A stretch of 64,000 nt of DNA. Source: Kaistia adipata DSM 17808 (GTDB lineage Bacteria > Pseudomonadota > Alphaproteobacteria > Rhizobiales > Kaistiaceae). The stretch lies in the NCBI RefSeq assembly GCF_000423225.1, contig NZ_AUHO01000006.1, positions 744,001 to 808,000 on the forward strand. The letters run 5' to 3'. Below are positions 25,609 to 34,391 of this stretch, piece by piece. The stretch's first letter is position 1; every line of letters starts with the position of its first letter. Made by a program: the position numbers and the translations under genes. The notes under the pieces were generated by a model. The model was not told the DNA's origin and searched no databases. It saw only the letters and a list, made by a program, of their open reading frames with translations.

Positions 25609-28600
25609 TCAGTTGATCGGAAACTCGAAGATCTTGCGGAAGATTCCGGGGGTGATGGCCGAGAGCGGATTGATCATCAGGCTCGGGCCGCTCATCGGGC
25701 CGTCGACCTTGAAGGTGACGCCGATCAGGCCGCCCTTGCTGCCGCCGCCGAGCGCCAGGCCGATGATGGGAAGCTTGCCGAACAGATTGTTGAAGGCATA
25801 GGCCGGCAGATAGGTGCCGGCCAGCGAGATCGTCTGCTTGGCGAGGTCGAGCGTGCCGTTGAAGGTGGCGCCGACGGAGGCGCCGCGCAGGATGGCGTCG
25901 TCGATGACCACCACCGAACCGCGCTTGGTGTAGTCGAGCCGCATGCGGTCGAACGGGACGTTGCCGGGGTCGACGCCGGTGCGGGTCGCCTGCGGGCCGG
26001 TGCCCGTCGTCGCCGAGACCAGGCGCGCCATGGACGGCTCGCCGACGATGCGGAAGTCCAGCACGTCGAAGATGCCGGAGAACGGCGCCCTGGCGCCGGC
26101 GCGCCGGCCCGTCACGGTCAGGCGGCCGCCGGCGATGCGGTTGTAGAGATCGACGAAGCGGAAGACGCTGCCGGCGTCGCCGGAATTGATCCGCAGTTCC
26201 GCCTGCTCGCCACCATCGGCGTAGGAGAGCGAGATGCCGCCGGTGTCGAGCACGCCTTCCAGCGTCGCCTTGCCGATCGTGCCGCCGCGCGACTGCACGC
26301 CGACCGACGCGTCGGAAAGCGTCGCCTGGTTGAAGCCGATCAGCGTCTTCACCTTGGCGTCGACGGTCAGGTCGGCCGCGTCCTCGCTGGGGCCGGTGGC
26401 GGACGACTTGTACTGCGCGATCAGGCCGCGCACATCGAAGGAACTGCCGCGCGCGACAATCGAATAGCCATTGCCCTTGCGGCGGAGATCGACGGAGATC
26501 TGGTCGCCCTTGCGCAGCGCCAGATTGTCGAGATCGGCGGAGACGAGGCCGAACTTCGAATCGAGCACGGCGCGGCCGCGGAAGCCGAAGCCGTCGCCCG
26601 TCGCGACCATGTTGTCGACGTTGAAGCCGTTCTTGCCGGGCCGCAGGTCGAAGCTGAGCTTGGCCGGGACGCCGATGCCCTTCGACCAGCCGACCGCCTG
26701 CAGAACGAGGCGCGCCTGCTTCAGGTCGAGCTCGTAGTGCTGGCCCTTGGAGCCGTCGCCGAGATCGGAGACGGTGGCACCGACCGTGCCGCCGATGACG
26801 TTGTCGAGGCCGATGCCGAGCTTCTTGCGCGCCTTCTCGTCGAGGCTGAGCGTGATCTTGCGCCGGCCTTCCTCCGTGTCGCCGTCGCCATCCGCGTCGC
26901 CGAGCGGCTGCGCCAGGTCGATCGCCGCCGTCACGCCGTTGATCGCCGCCTTGCCGTGGATCGAGACCTCGGCCGGCGTCACCGTCATGGTCAGCGCGCC
27001 ATCCTTGATGCTGCGCCCGTCGATCGGATCGGCGCTGGCGAAGCCGGTCGTCTTCAGCCCGACGCGCCAGTCCACCTCGCTCGGCGTCAGGCCCGGCTTC
27101 AGCGGCAGCTTGATGGAGAGCGTGGCCCGGCCCTCGCCCGACAGGCTGGCGGGATTGATGTTGCGGCGCTGCATGGCGCGGATCGGCTCGCTGTCCGCGA
27201 TCTCGGCCAGGGCGCCGACATCGCCCTCGATCTGCACCTCGACCTGGCCGTCGGGGAAGCGTTGCGCCGTGTTGGAGATGGCGAAGGCGCCCGCCGTCAC
27301 GTCGACCGTCTTGCCGGACGGCGTGCTGATGCGGCCCTTCTCCATGTCGACGCCGAAGGTCGAGCCGGCCAGGACGGCATTGCCGCTGGCGCCGGAGATC
27401 GCCGGAACGTCGCCGAAGGTGGTGAAGGTGACGTCCTCGAGCCGCATGTCGAGACGCATGGCGTCCTCGGGCAGGACCACGCGCTCGCCGGTCCACAGCA
27501 TGCCGGCGGGCACCGACGCCTCGAACCGACCCGCCTCCAGCGTGCCGCCGCGGATGTGCTGGAACACCCAGCGCCGCGCCGCGCCGGCGAGCACCGGCGG
27601 CCACATCTGCTTCAACGTCGAGATCGCCATCGGGGTGAAGGAGGCCGCCATGGCGAGCGAGGGCGTCGGCCCGTCAAAGCCGAGCGAGCCGGCGGCGGCG
27701 ATCGAGCCGCCCGACGTGGTGATGACGGCGTCGGTGAAATCGACCCGCTTGGCCGGAACGTCGACGGTGCCGACGACAGCCATCCGGTCGGCGACGATCG
27801 GCGGCGCGTTGGCGTCCGGCGAATACAGCATCGCGTTGCGGCTCTCGAGCTGGAAGCCGTAGCGGCCATCCGCCGTGTCGGAGAGCGGCTTGACCTCGCC
27901 GGCGACGACGGCGCGCGTGTCGCCGAAGAAGAACGAGGACGGCTCGACGACGATGGTGCGGCGGGGCACGTCCCAGCGCAGCCGCACCGTCGCCTCGTCG
28001 AGCTGGATCTGGTCCTTGCCGAGGCCGGAGACGATGGTGCCGGCGCCGAGATCGAGGCGGACACTGGCGGCCTCGACCTCGCCCTTGCCGTTGAGGCGCA
28101 CCGTGGCGCGGCCGAACAGCGGCACGTCGGATTGCAGCAGGCTTTCCGGCCGGCCGAGATCCGGATTGAGATCGGCCAGCGCGAGCTGGGAGAAGATCAG
28201 CGACAGCACGCGGTCGCCCGACTCCGCCTCGACCGAGCGCTCGGCGATGATGCCCCAGCGCCCGGCATAGCCGGAGGTATCGAAGTTGGCCTTCACCGTG
28301 CCGGTGTCGGAATCGACGGTGAGGGCGATGTCGGTGTGGCCGAAGGTGCGCTGCTGCAGGCGGCGCGCATCCCAGACCTGGATGGTGGAGGCGTCGATCG
28401 ACAGGCGCTCGAAGCCGCGGTCGAGCGCGAACTCGATCGACGGATCGAGCGCGCTGTTCACGGTGCGGAGCGCCGTCAGGATGTCGGGGAAGCCGCCGTC
28501 GATCTCGCCGGCCGGCTCGACCTGGCTGGCCGGCGGCGTGGATGGCGGCGCTTCCGGCTGGCCCATGGCCGGGTTCACGGGCTCCGCCCGGTGGAGCGTG

Positions 28601-28956
28601 TTGGAGGTGCCGAGATAGACCCGGCCGGATTGGCTACGCACGACGGAGACGTCGGCATCCGAGACCTCGACGGTGCGGACATCCATGCGCAGGCGCAGCA
28701 GCGACAGCGGATCGAGCGCCAGCCGGGTCGAGGGAACCTGGGCGACGACGGCCTCGTCGCGGTCGCGCACCGTGATCTCGTCGATCGCCACCACCAGGCC
28801 GAGCACCGGATCGACATCGACCGTCGCGCGGCCGACCTTGACGCCGTAGTCGGGCCCGAGCCGCTGCGACAGCGTGGCGATGACGCGGTCGCGCACCATG
28901 TCGAGCTCGAGCGGCCCGACCACGATGATGGCCGCGAGCATGCCGACGATGATCAT
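25609..28956 (-). CDS. Large AsmA-like / DUF3971 envelope protein
   Basis: At least 1115 residues: an N-terminal membrane helix (MIIVGMLAAIIVVGP) followed by a long periplasmic region of beta-rich repeats. The C-terminal part (SLSYADGGEQAELRINSGDAG, PFSGIFDVLDFRIVGEP, YAFNNLFGKLPIIGLALGG, FKVDGPMSGPSLMINPLSAI) is typical of the AsmA-like C-terminal domain seen in YhdP/DUF3971 proteins, which are thought to carry phospholipid between the membranes. The ATG at 28956 lies inside the membrane segment. Upstream the same frame continues with basic residues (PRRQRPPRRRGGWPRLLLRL) to a stop near 29100 without an ATG, GTG or TTG, so the true start is unresolved. Confidence 0.82.
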   Translation of the reverse strand: MIIVGMLAAIIVVGPLELDMVRDRVIATLSQRLGPDYGVKVGRATVDVDPVLGLVVAIDEITVRDRDEAVVAQVPSTRLALDPLSLLRLRMDVRTVEVSDADVSVVRSQSGRVYLGTSNTLHRAEPVNPAMGQPEAPPSTPPASQVEPAGEIDGGFPDILTALRTVNSALDPSIEFALDRGFERLSIDASTIQVWDARRLQQRTFGHTDIALTVDSDTGTVKANFDTSGYAGRWGIIAERSVEAESGDRVLSLIFSQLALADLNPDLGRPESLLQSDVPLFGRATVRLNGKGEVEAASVRLDLGAGTIVSGLGKDQIQLDEATVRLRWDVPRRTIVVEPSSFFFGDTRAVVAGEVKPLSDTADGRYGFQLESRNAMLYSPDANAPPIVADRMAVVGTVDVPAKRVDFTDAVITTSGGSIAAAGSLGFDGPTPSLAMAASFTPMAISTLKQMWPPVLAGAARRWVFQHIRGGTLEAGRFEASVPAGMLWTGERVVLPEDAMRLDMRLEDVTFTTFGDVPAISGASGNAVLAGSTFGVDMEKGRISTPSGKTVDVTAGAFAISNTAQRFPDGQVEVQIEGDVGALAEIADSEPIRAMQRRNINPASLSGEGRATLSIKLPLKPGLTPSEVDWRVGLKTTGFASADPIDGRSIKDGALTMTVTPAEVSIHGKAAINGVTAAIDLAQPLGDADGDGDTEEGRRKITLSLDEKARKKLGIGLDNVIGGTVGATVSDLGDGSKGQHYELDLKQARLVLQAVGWSKGIGVPAKLSFDLRPGKNGFNVDNMVATGDGFGFRGRAVLDSKFGLVSADLDNLALRKGDQISVDLRRKGNGYSIVARGSSFDVRGLIAQYKSSATGPSEDAADLTVDAKVKTLIGFNQATLSDASVGVQSRGGTIGKATLEGVLDTGGISLSYADGGEQAELRINSGDAGSVFRFVDLYNRIAGGRLTVTGRRAGARAPFSGIFDVLDFRIVGEPSMARLVSATTGTGPQATRTGVDPGNVPFDRMRLDYTKRGSVVVIDDAILRGASVGATFNGTLDLAKQTISLAGTYLPAYAFNNLFGKLPIIGLALGGGSKGGLIGVTFKVDGPMSGPSLMINPLSAITPGIFRKIFEFPIN

Positions 28957-29271
28957 GACGGCGAGCAGGAAGGCCCCGAGCAGCCGCAGCAGCAGCCGCG
29001 GCCAGCCGCCTCGCCGCCTGGGCGGACGTTGACGACGGGGCCGATGCGCACGTGCCGATGGAAACTCGTCGAGGCGAAGTGTCAGCCGTCCAACCCCTTG
29101 TCATTCGCCGCCGATCCGGAAGCGTCGTCCAGCCCGCCGATCGGCACCATCGCGTCGGCCGGGCATCCGACGGGGATCACAACCGGATTTGCGAACAGAG
29201 CCAAGCCCCTCTTGCAAAATCCCCGTCAATTCTGCTTGTCACGCCAGAGAAGTGCGACGAAAGGAAGGCAT

Positions 29272-29739
29272 ATGCCCGCCCTGACCCCAGGCTCCCCCGC
29301 CCCCGATTTCGACCTGCCGACCGATGGTGGCGGCAGAATCAGCCTCGCCGATCTCCGGGGCCGCAAGCTCGTCCTCTATTTCTACCCGAAGGACAATACG
29401 GCTGGATGTACATTGGAAGCGATCGACTTCTCGGCCCAGGCCGCGGCCTTCGAGGCCGCCGGCGCGACCGTGATCGGCGTTTCGGCGGATTCGGTGAAGT
29501 CGCATGACCGCTTCAAGAAGAAGCACGATCTCGCGATCCGCCTCGCCTCGGACGAGGACAAGACCATGCTGGAGGCCTATGGCGTCTGGGCCGAGAAGCA
29601 GATGTATGGCCGCAGCTTCATGGGCATCGTCCGCACCACCTACCTGATCGACACGGCCGGCAAGGCCGCGCGGGTCTGGGAGAAGGTAAAGGTGCCGGGC
29701 CATGTCGAGGAAGTCCTCGCCGCCGCGCGGGACCTCTGA
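29272..29739 (+). CDS. bcp: Bacterioferritin comigratory protein-type peroxiredoxin (Prx Q), single-Cys form
   Basis: A 155-residue thioredoxin-fold peroxidase that reduces hydroperoxides. N-terminal GSPAPDFDLPTDGG and LVLYFYPKDNTAGCTLEA mark the family; the peroxidatic cysteine is in TAGCT (usual TPGCT). The second cysteine found five residues later in E. coli Bcp is replaced (TLEAIDFS), so this is a one-Cys type that must use an external thiol for resolution. ATG 29272 follows AAGGAAGG. It is followed 8 bp later by a ferritin-like DUF455 gene, probably in the same operon. Confidence 0.92.
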   Translation: MPALTPGSPAPDFDLPTDGGGRISLADLRGRKLVLYFYPKDNTAGCTLEAIDFSAQAAAFEAAGATVIGVSADSVKSHDRFKKKHDLAIRLASDEDKTMLEAYGVWAEKQMYGRSFMGIVRTTYLIDTAGKAARVWEKVKVPGHVEEVLAAARDL

Positions 29740-29747
29740 GCGCGCCG

Positions 29748-30572
29748 ATGTCGATGGAACCTCGCAGCCTCGCCGCCGCCGCGGCCCGCATCGTCGCGAC
29801 CGCCGACCTCGACGAGAAGGTGGAACTCGCCTTCGCCACCGCCAAGGCCTGGTTCGGCCGGCGCCTGTCGCTCTCCGCCGGCGCGCTCGACGGCCCCATG
29901 CCGGACCGGCCCGGGCGTCCCGCCAACCTCGTCCTGGTGCCGCCGCGCGACCTGCCGAAGCGCTCGGTCGTCTCGCCGACGGGCCGCATCGCCATGATCC
30001 ACTCGCTCGCCCATATCGAGCTGAACGCGGTCGACTTGACCTGGGACCTGGTCGGTCGCTTCGTGCGCGTGCCGCTGCCGCGCTCCTTCTTCGACAACTG
30101 GGTGCAGGTGGGCCTGGAAGAGGCCAAGCACTACGCCCTCCTCGCCGACCGGCTCAAGGATCTCGGCGCCGCCTATGGCGACCTGCCGGCGCATGACGGG
30201 CTGTGGCAGGCGACGCAGGAGACCGGCCACGACCTGACCGCCCGGCTCGCCATCCTGCCGCTGGTGCTCGAGGCGCGCGGCCTCGACGTGACGCCGCCTC
30301 TGATCGACAAGATGAACGAGGTCGGCGACGCCGCCAGCGCCAACATCCTGTCGATCATCTACCGCGACGAAAAGCGCCATGTCGCCTTCGGCGCCAAGTG
30401 GTTCCGCTTCATGTGCGACCGCCACCGTCTGGCGCCCGAACCGACCTTCCGCCAGCTGGTAATCAAGCATTTCCGCGGCCCGCTGAAGCCGCCTTTCAAC
30501 GATTCCGCCCGCGCCGAGGCCGGCATGACGCCGGGCTTCTACCGCCCGCTTGCACCACGCGCGGACGCCTGA
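29748..30572 (+). CDS. DUF455 family ferritin-like protein
   Basis: A 274-residue protein with the ferritin-like helical bundle of DUF455. Putative metal ligands are in repeated E-x-x-H pairs: HSLAHIELNAVDL, QVGLEEAKHYALL, and IIYRDEKRHVAFG. The family is often annotated as a rhamnosyltransferase-like or hypothetical protein; the true reaction is not known, but a di-metal site is suggested by the Glu/His pattern. It sits 8 bp after bcp, linking it to peroxide or oxygen chemistry by context only. Confidence 0.8.
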   Translation: MSMEPRSLAAAAARIVATADLDEKVELAFATAKAWFGRRLSLSAGALDGPMPDRPGRPANLVLVPPRDLPKRSVVSPTGRIAMIHSLAHIELNAVDLTWDLVGRFVRVPLPRSFFDNWVQVGLEEAKHYALLADRLKDLGAAYGDLPAHDGLWQATQETGHDLTARLAILPLVLEARGLDVTPPLIDKMNEVGDAASANILSIIYRDEKRHVAFGAKWFRFMCDRHRLAPEPTFRQLVIKHFRGPLKPPFNDSARAEAGMTPGFYRPLAPRADA

Positions 30573-30582
30573 CGCCGCACCG

Positions 30583-30598
30583 TCAACCAAGCCTTAAC
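30583..30598 (+). promoter_or_regulatory. CtrA-like binding site upstream of M23 peptidase
   Basis: TCAA-CCAAGCC-TTAAC matches the alphaproteobacterial CtrA motif TTAA-N7-TTAAC with one difference, 61 bp before the start of a cell-wall peptidase gene. Suggestive only. Confidence 0.35.
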
Positions 30599-30658
30599 CC
30601 TAACCGATTTTAATCGTGGCGAAGCGGTCGTGTCCTCGGCCATCAGACAACCGTCGCC

Positions 30659-32113
30659 ATGGTTGGAACGTCAATGCCGAGTGCTTACCCGGAATCCCAT
30701 CACCCTCTTCGCGTGGACCTCGTCCACCTGCTGCCCGAGCCGCCGCTGCCCGAACCCGCCCCGGTTCGGCAGTCGCGCCGGAAGCAGGCGAAGGCGGATA
30801 AGACCGCGCGCTCCGTCGCCGCGGCCGCTCCGCACGCGCCCCACAAGACCATCCATCTGCGGCCCCGCACCATCCTCCTGGGTGGCGTCGGCCTGTTCCT
30901 GCTCTCGACCGCCTATTTCGGCGCGACCGCCTATCTCGTCTATCGCGACGACCTGCTGAGCGCGGCGGCGGCGCAGCAGCAGGCGATCCTCGACACCCAG
31001 AATGTCCGCGAGGCCCGCGAGCTCGAGGCCAGCGCCATCTATGAAGGCCAGATCGCCGCGCTGAAGGACAAGATCGGCAGCCTGACCAGCGAGATCGACG
31101 AGCTCAACCACGCGCGCACGCAGGAGCAGTCGACCACCGACCAGAAGGTCCGCAACCTGCTCGATCGCCAGAAGGAGCTCGAGGCCCGGCAGAAGGCGCT
31201 CAACAAGCTGACCGAGGCAGCCCGCCGCGCCGGCATCGACGTGCCCGCGCCGGGATCGACCAAGGCCCGCAACGGCAAGAACCGCTCCTCCAAGCTCGAC
31301 CTCGATTCGACCGTCACCGGCTCGATCAGCCCGACCGTCGCCAAGCCGGTCGCGCGCTTCGCCGACATGGGGCTTCGCGCCCGCGGCAAGGGCCAGGCCG
31401 CCGAGATCGTCCCGATGCCGCCCGATCCGCGCCTCGCGCCGATCGAGAAGCAGATCGCGACGATGAAGGCGGACCAGGACGCCGTGGTAATGGCGATGTC
31501 CGGCAAGATCACGACCCGGTCGCGCAAGATCGAAACCGTGCTGAAGGGCCTCGGCCAGCGCGTGCCGAAGGGTCGCAACCAGGATGTCGGCGGCCCCTTC
31601 GTGCCGGCGACGGCCGAGGATCTCGACTTCAAGAGCGAGGTCGCCTCGCTGACTCAGGAATTCGACCGATTCGCCAAGCTGCGCTCGATCGCGCAGGGCC
31701 TGCCGCTGAAGCGCCCGATCGGCAACGCGGACATCTCGAGCCGCTTCGGCGCCCGCAAGGACCCGTTCCTCGGCCGCGCCGCCATGCATACCGGCATCGA
31801 CTTCCGCGCCCCGACCGGCCTGCCCGCCAAGTCGGTCGCCGACGGCACGGTGATCGCCGCCGGCTACAATGGCGGCTACGGCAACATGGTCGACGTCGAC
31901 CACGGCAACGGCGTGGTGACGCGCTATGGCCATCTCAGCAAGATCGCCGTCAAGGTCGGCGAGAAGGTCGTCGCCGGCCGCCGCGTCGGCAATGTCGGCT
32001 CGACCGGACGCTCGACCGGCCCGCATCTCCACTACGAGATCCGCATCAACGGCAAGGCCATCGACCCGATGAACTATCTGCGCGCCGGCCAGGAAATCAG
32101 CGCCTGGCTCTGA
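30659..32113 (+). CDS. Membrane-anchored M23 family metallopeptidase
   Basis: A 484-residue peptidoglycan endopeptidase-type protein. It has a cytoplasmic N-terminus, one membrane helix (TILLGGVGLFLLSTAYFGATAYLV split around residue ~85), a long coiled-coil segment (~100-190, LKDKIGSLTSEIDELNHAR), and a C-terminal LytM/M23 domain. Zinc ligands are in HTGIDFRAP (H ~377, D ~381) and GPHLHYE (~456), and so appear complete, implying an active enzyme. Such proteins split septal or lateral peptidoglycan or act as scaffolds for amidases. A possible CtrA site lies upstream. Confidence 0.9.
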   Translation: MVGTSMPSAYPESHHPLRVDLVHLLPEPPLPEPAPVRQSRRKQAKADKTARSVAAAAPHAPHKTIHLRPRTILLGGVGLFLLSTAYFGATAYLVYRDDLLSAAAAQQQAILDTQNVREARELEASAIYEGQIAALKDKIGSLTSEIDELNHARTQEQSTTDQKVRNLLDRQKELEARQKALNKLTEAARRAGIDVPAPGSTKARNGKNRSSKLDLDSTVTGSISPTVAKPVARFADMGLRARGKGQAAEIVPMPPDPRLAPIEKQIATMKADQDAVVMAMSGKITTRSRKIETVLKGLGQRVPKGRNQDVGGPFVPATAEDLDFKSEVASLTQEFDRFAKLRSIAQGLPLKRPIGNADISSRFGARKDPFLGRAAMHTGIDFRAPTGLPAKSVADGTVIAAGYNGGYGNMVDVDHGNGVVTRYGHLSKIAVKVGEKVVAGRRVGNVGSTGRSTGPHLHYEIRINGKAIDPMNYLRAGQEISAWL

Positions 32114-32225
32114 CGAAGGGGGAAGGTGGCGCCTACCGCCATTCTCCCCGCCGAATTGATACCGGTCCCGGCCCGAACCTCCTGTAGAGTGGCGACGCAA
32201 TGTCACCGACGCTCGGAGGTTCGGA

Positions 32226-32690
32226 ATGCCCGTCTTCGACAGGCCGCTCGCCTCATTGCCCGGGCAGGAGCGCATCGTCCGGAATTCGCATGGCGGGCAG
32301 GTCTTCATCCACGCCACCGCCGCCGAGACAGCCGGCGCGCTCGGCATGTGGGAAACGTTCTCCGCCCCGGGCACCGGCCCGCACTGGCACACCCACACGC
32401 GGGAGACGGAAGCTTTTCGCGTGATCGCCGGTCGCTACCGGTTCTGGTGTGGCGACGCGGTGCTGGAGGCCGGCCCCGGCGCCACGATCACCCTGCCGCC
32501 GCATGTGCCGCATCGCTGGCAGAACATCAGCGACGCGCCCGGCCGGATGCTCGCCATCGTCACGCCCGGTGGCTTCGAGCAGATGTTCATCGAGCTCGAA
32601 CGCACCGGCGCGCGGACGAATGCCGAAGTGCTGGCGATCGAGACAGCGCTCGGGATCGTCGACAGCGGCCTGGCGGAGCCTACCGGCTGA
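32226..32690 (+). CDS. Cupin domain protein
   Basis: A 154-residue single cupin. The metal-site motif is GPHWHTHTRETEAFRVIAG (His-x-His...Glu) and the second motif PPHVPHRWQNIS supplies the last His. The C-terminal helix (ARTNAEVLAIETALGI) is outside the barrel. Cupins of this size include dioxygenases, isomerases and small-molecule binders; nothing in the sequence or neighbours fixes the function. It stands alone, 112 bp after the peptidase gene. Confidence 0.8.
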   Translation: MPVFDRPLASLPGQERIVRNSHGGQVFIHATAAETAGALGMWETFSAPGTGPHWHTHTRETEAFRVIAGRYRFWCGDAVLEAGPGATITLPPHVPHRWQNISDAPGRMLAIVTPGGFEQMFIELERTGARTNAEVLAIETALGIVDSGLAEPTG

Positions 32691-32843
32691 TCCCGGCAGC
32701 GCCAGCCGCGCCCGCGCGGACCGACTGGCGCTCGCCCCGCGAAATGGGGCATCACTCCTGTCGGGATTCGGACGGGCCCGCCGGCGGCATGCGGGCGACA
32801 ACCCGGGATCGGTGCCATTCAGGACGGTGCGACAGGGACGCTG

Positions 32844-33437
32844 ATGTTCACCCTCAAGGGAATCGAGAGCCACGCGCAGGAGATCAAGAAGAGCCGGTTC
32901 CAGGCCGTTGCCGGACCGGTGTCGGACGAGGCGGCCGCGAAGGCCTTCATCGCCGCCCATTCCGACCCGGCGGCGAACCACAATTGCTGGGCCTGGCGCA
33001 TCGGCCAGCACTATCGCTTCCAGGACGATGGCGAACCGAGCGGCACCGCCGGCAAGCCGATCCTGCAGGCGATCGACGGACAACAGCTGGACGGCGTCGC
33101 CGTCGTCGTCACCCGCTGGTTCGGCGGCATCCTGCTCGGCAGCGGCGGGCTGGTGCGCGCCTATGGCGGGACGGCGGCCGCCTGCCTGCGCGCGGCGGAA
33201 GCCCTACCGCTGATCGCGACCGAGGAGGCGACCATCACCGTCCCGTTCGGCGATCTGGCGCTCGTCCAGGCCCGCCTCGCGACGCTGCCCTCGACGCAGA
33301 TCCTCGCCCAGCGCTATGGCGAAACCGGCAGCGACATCGTGGTCGCGATCCACAGGACGGAGGTCGACGCGGTCGAGGCGCTGGTCGCCGACCTCACCAG
33401 CGGCCGCGCGGTCATGGCGCGTCCGAAGACGGCCTGA
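32844..33437 (+). CDS. yigZ: YigZ/IMPACT family protein
   Basis: A 197-residue protein. Residues ~15-130 form the UPF0029/IMPACT domain with the signature HNCWAWRIGQHYRFQDDGEPSG, then TRWFGGILLGSGGLVRAYG; a C-terminal DUF1949-like ferredoxin fold follows. Bacterial YigZ is of uncertain function, with links to translation control in the eukaryotic homologue. ATG 32844 is preceded by a GGGACG region; an internal GTG is not needed. Convergent with the GntR gene 19 bp away. Confidence 0.88.
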   Translation: MFTLKGIESHAQEIKKSRFQAVAGPVSDEAAAKAFIAAHSDPAANHNCWAWRIGQHYRFQDDGEPSGTAGKPILQAIDGQQLDGVAVVVTRWFGGILLGSGGLVRAYGGTAAACLRAAEALPLIATEEATITVPFGDLALVQARLATLPSTQILAQRYGETGSDIVVAIHRTEVDAVEALVADLTSGRAVMARPKTA

Positions 33438-33456
33438 TACTTCGCCCGAAGACGCG

Positions 33457-34155
33457 CTAGAGACCGAGGCGGCGGGCCGAGTTCGAGAGATGCTCGCGCA
33501 TCGCGGCGGCGGCGGCTGCCGGGTCCTGAGCGCGGATCGCCGCGTAGATCTTCTGGTGCTCGCCATGCGCCTTCGCCTGCGCGCTGGCGAAATCGAGCGA
33601 GCGCAGAGCGACCAGGATGCTCTCCTGCAGCTTCACGTCGACGAAGGCGATGAACATCGACACGAACGGGTTCTTGGTCGCGCCGGCGACCGCGCGGTGG
33701 AAGCTGATGTCGGTCTCGACATAGGGGCTGTGCAGGTCCCGCACCGCCGCCATGTTGTCCATGCAGCGGACCATCTCGGCGAGGTCGTCCTCGGTCCGGT
33801 TGAGGGCCGCCAGCTCGGCCGCCCCGGTCTCCAGCATCAGCCGCAGCTCGTAGAGATGCCGGTAGTCCTCCGGCACGGCGAGGCTGTTCGGCTCCAGCAT
33901 CAGCGAGTTCGCCGCCTCGGGCGAGGCGACGAAGGCGCCGATGCCCTGGCGCGACACGACCAGCCCCTCGTGCCGAAGCTTGGCGATCGCCTCGCGGATC
34001 ACCGCGCGGCTGACACCGTGCTGCGTCGCGAATTCCTGCTCGGTCGGCAGCTTGTCGCCGGGCTTGAGGGTCCCGCGCAGGATCTCGAAGCGCACAAAGG
34101 CGGCGACCTGGGACGGGAGCCCCTGCCGGCTGACCTTGTTCGGGTTGATTTCCAT
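33457..34155 (-). CDS. FadR-subfamily GntR transcriptional regulator
   Basis: A 232-residue regulator: winged helix at residues ~13-80 (FVRFEILRGTLKPGDKLPTEQEFA then VSRAVIREAIAKLRHEGLV) and an all-helical FCD ligand-binding domain at ~95-225. Candidate metal ligands of FCD proteins are the Asp/His pairs in VETDISFHRAV and GEHQKIYAAI. The target is not evident: neighbours are yigZ and prfB, both unrelated. Probably responds to a small carboxylic acid. Confidence 0.88.
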   Translation of the reverse strand: MEINPNKVSRQGLPSQVAAFVRFEILRGTLKPGDKLPTEQEFATQHGVSRAVIREAIAKLRHEGLVVSRQGIGAFVASPEAANSLMLEPNSLAVPEDYRHLYELRLMLETGAAELAALNRTEDDLAEMVRCMDNMAAVRDLHSPYVETDISFHRAVAGATKNPFVSMFIAFVDVKLQESILVALRSLDFASAQAKAHGEHQKIYAAIRAQDPAAAAAAMREHLSNSARRLGL

Positions 34156-34315
34156 CGCGGCGAGCTTCCTCTCAACGGGGATTGCGAATGGCGGGTTGCG
34201 CGCCCTCTTCCTCCACTGGCCTCATACGACGAGTTGCGCCTTCAGGCCACCACCGCCGACAGGATCGCACCGGGGCGACGGGCGCGATCGGAGGCCCGCG
34301 GCGGCCGGGCCCATA

Positions 34316-34349
34316 AATCGGAAAAGGGCGGAGCCGGGCTCCGCCCTTT
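34316..34349 (-). terminator. Terminator of prfB
   Basis: AAAGGGCGGAGCC/GGCTCCGCCCTTT, a 13-bp stem with a 1-base centre (in practice a small loop); on the minus strand it is followed by TCCGATTT. Confidence 0.75.
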
Positions 34350-34391
34350 CGTCGGACGCGGACGCTTGTCGCCAAGCGGGCGCCTGTCGCG

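Noticed and set aside
25504-29739. Very long plus-strand open frame of about 1400 codons
   Set aside because: It runs antisense through the AsmA-like gene; composition is Arg/Ala/Asp-rich with no recognisable domain until its last 155 codons, which are the real bcp gene.
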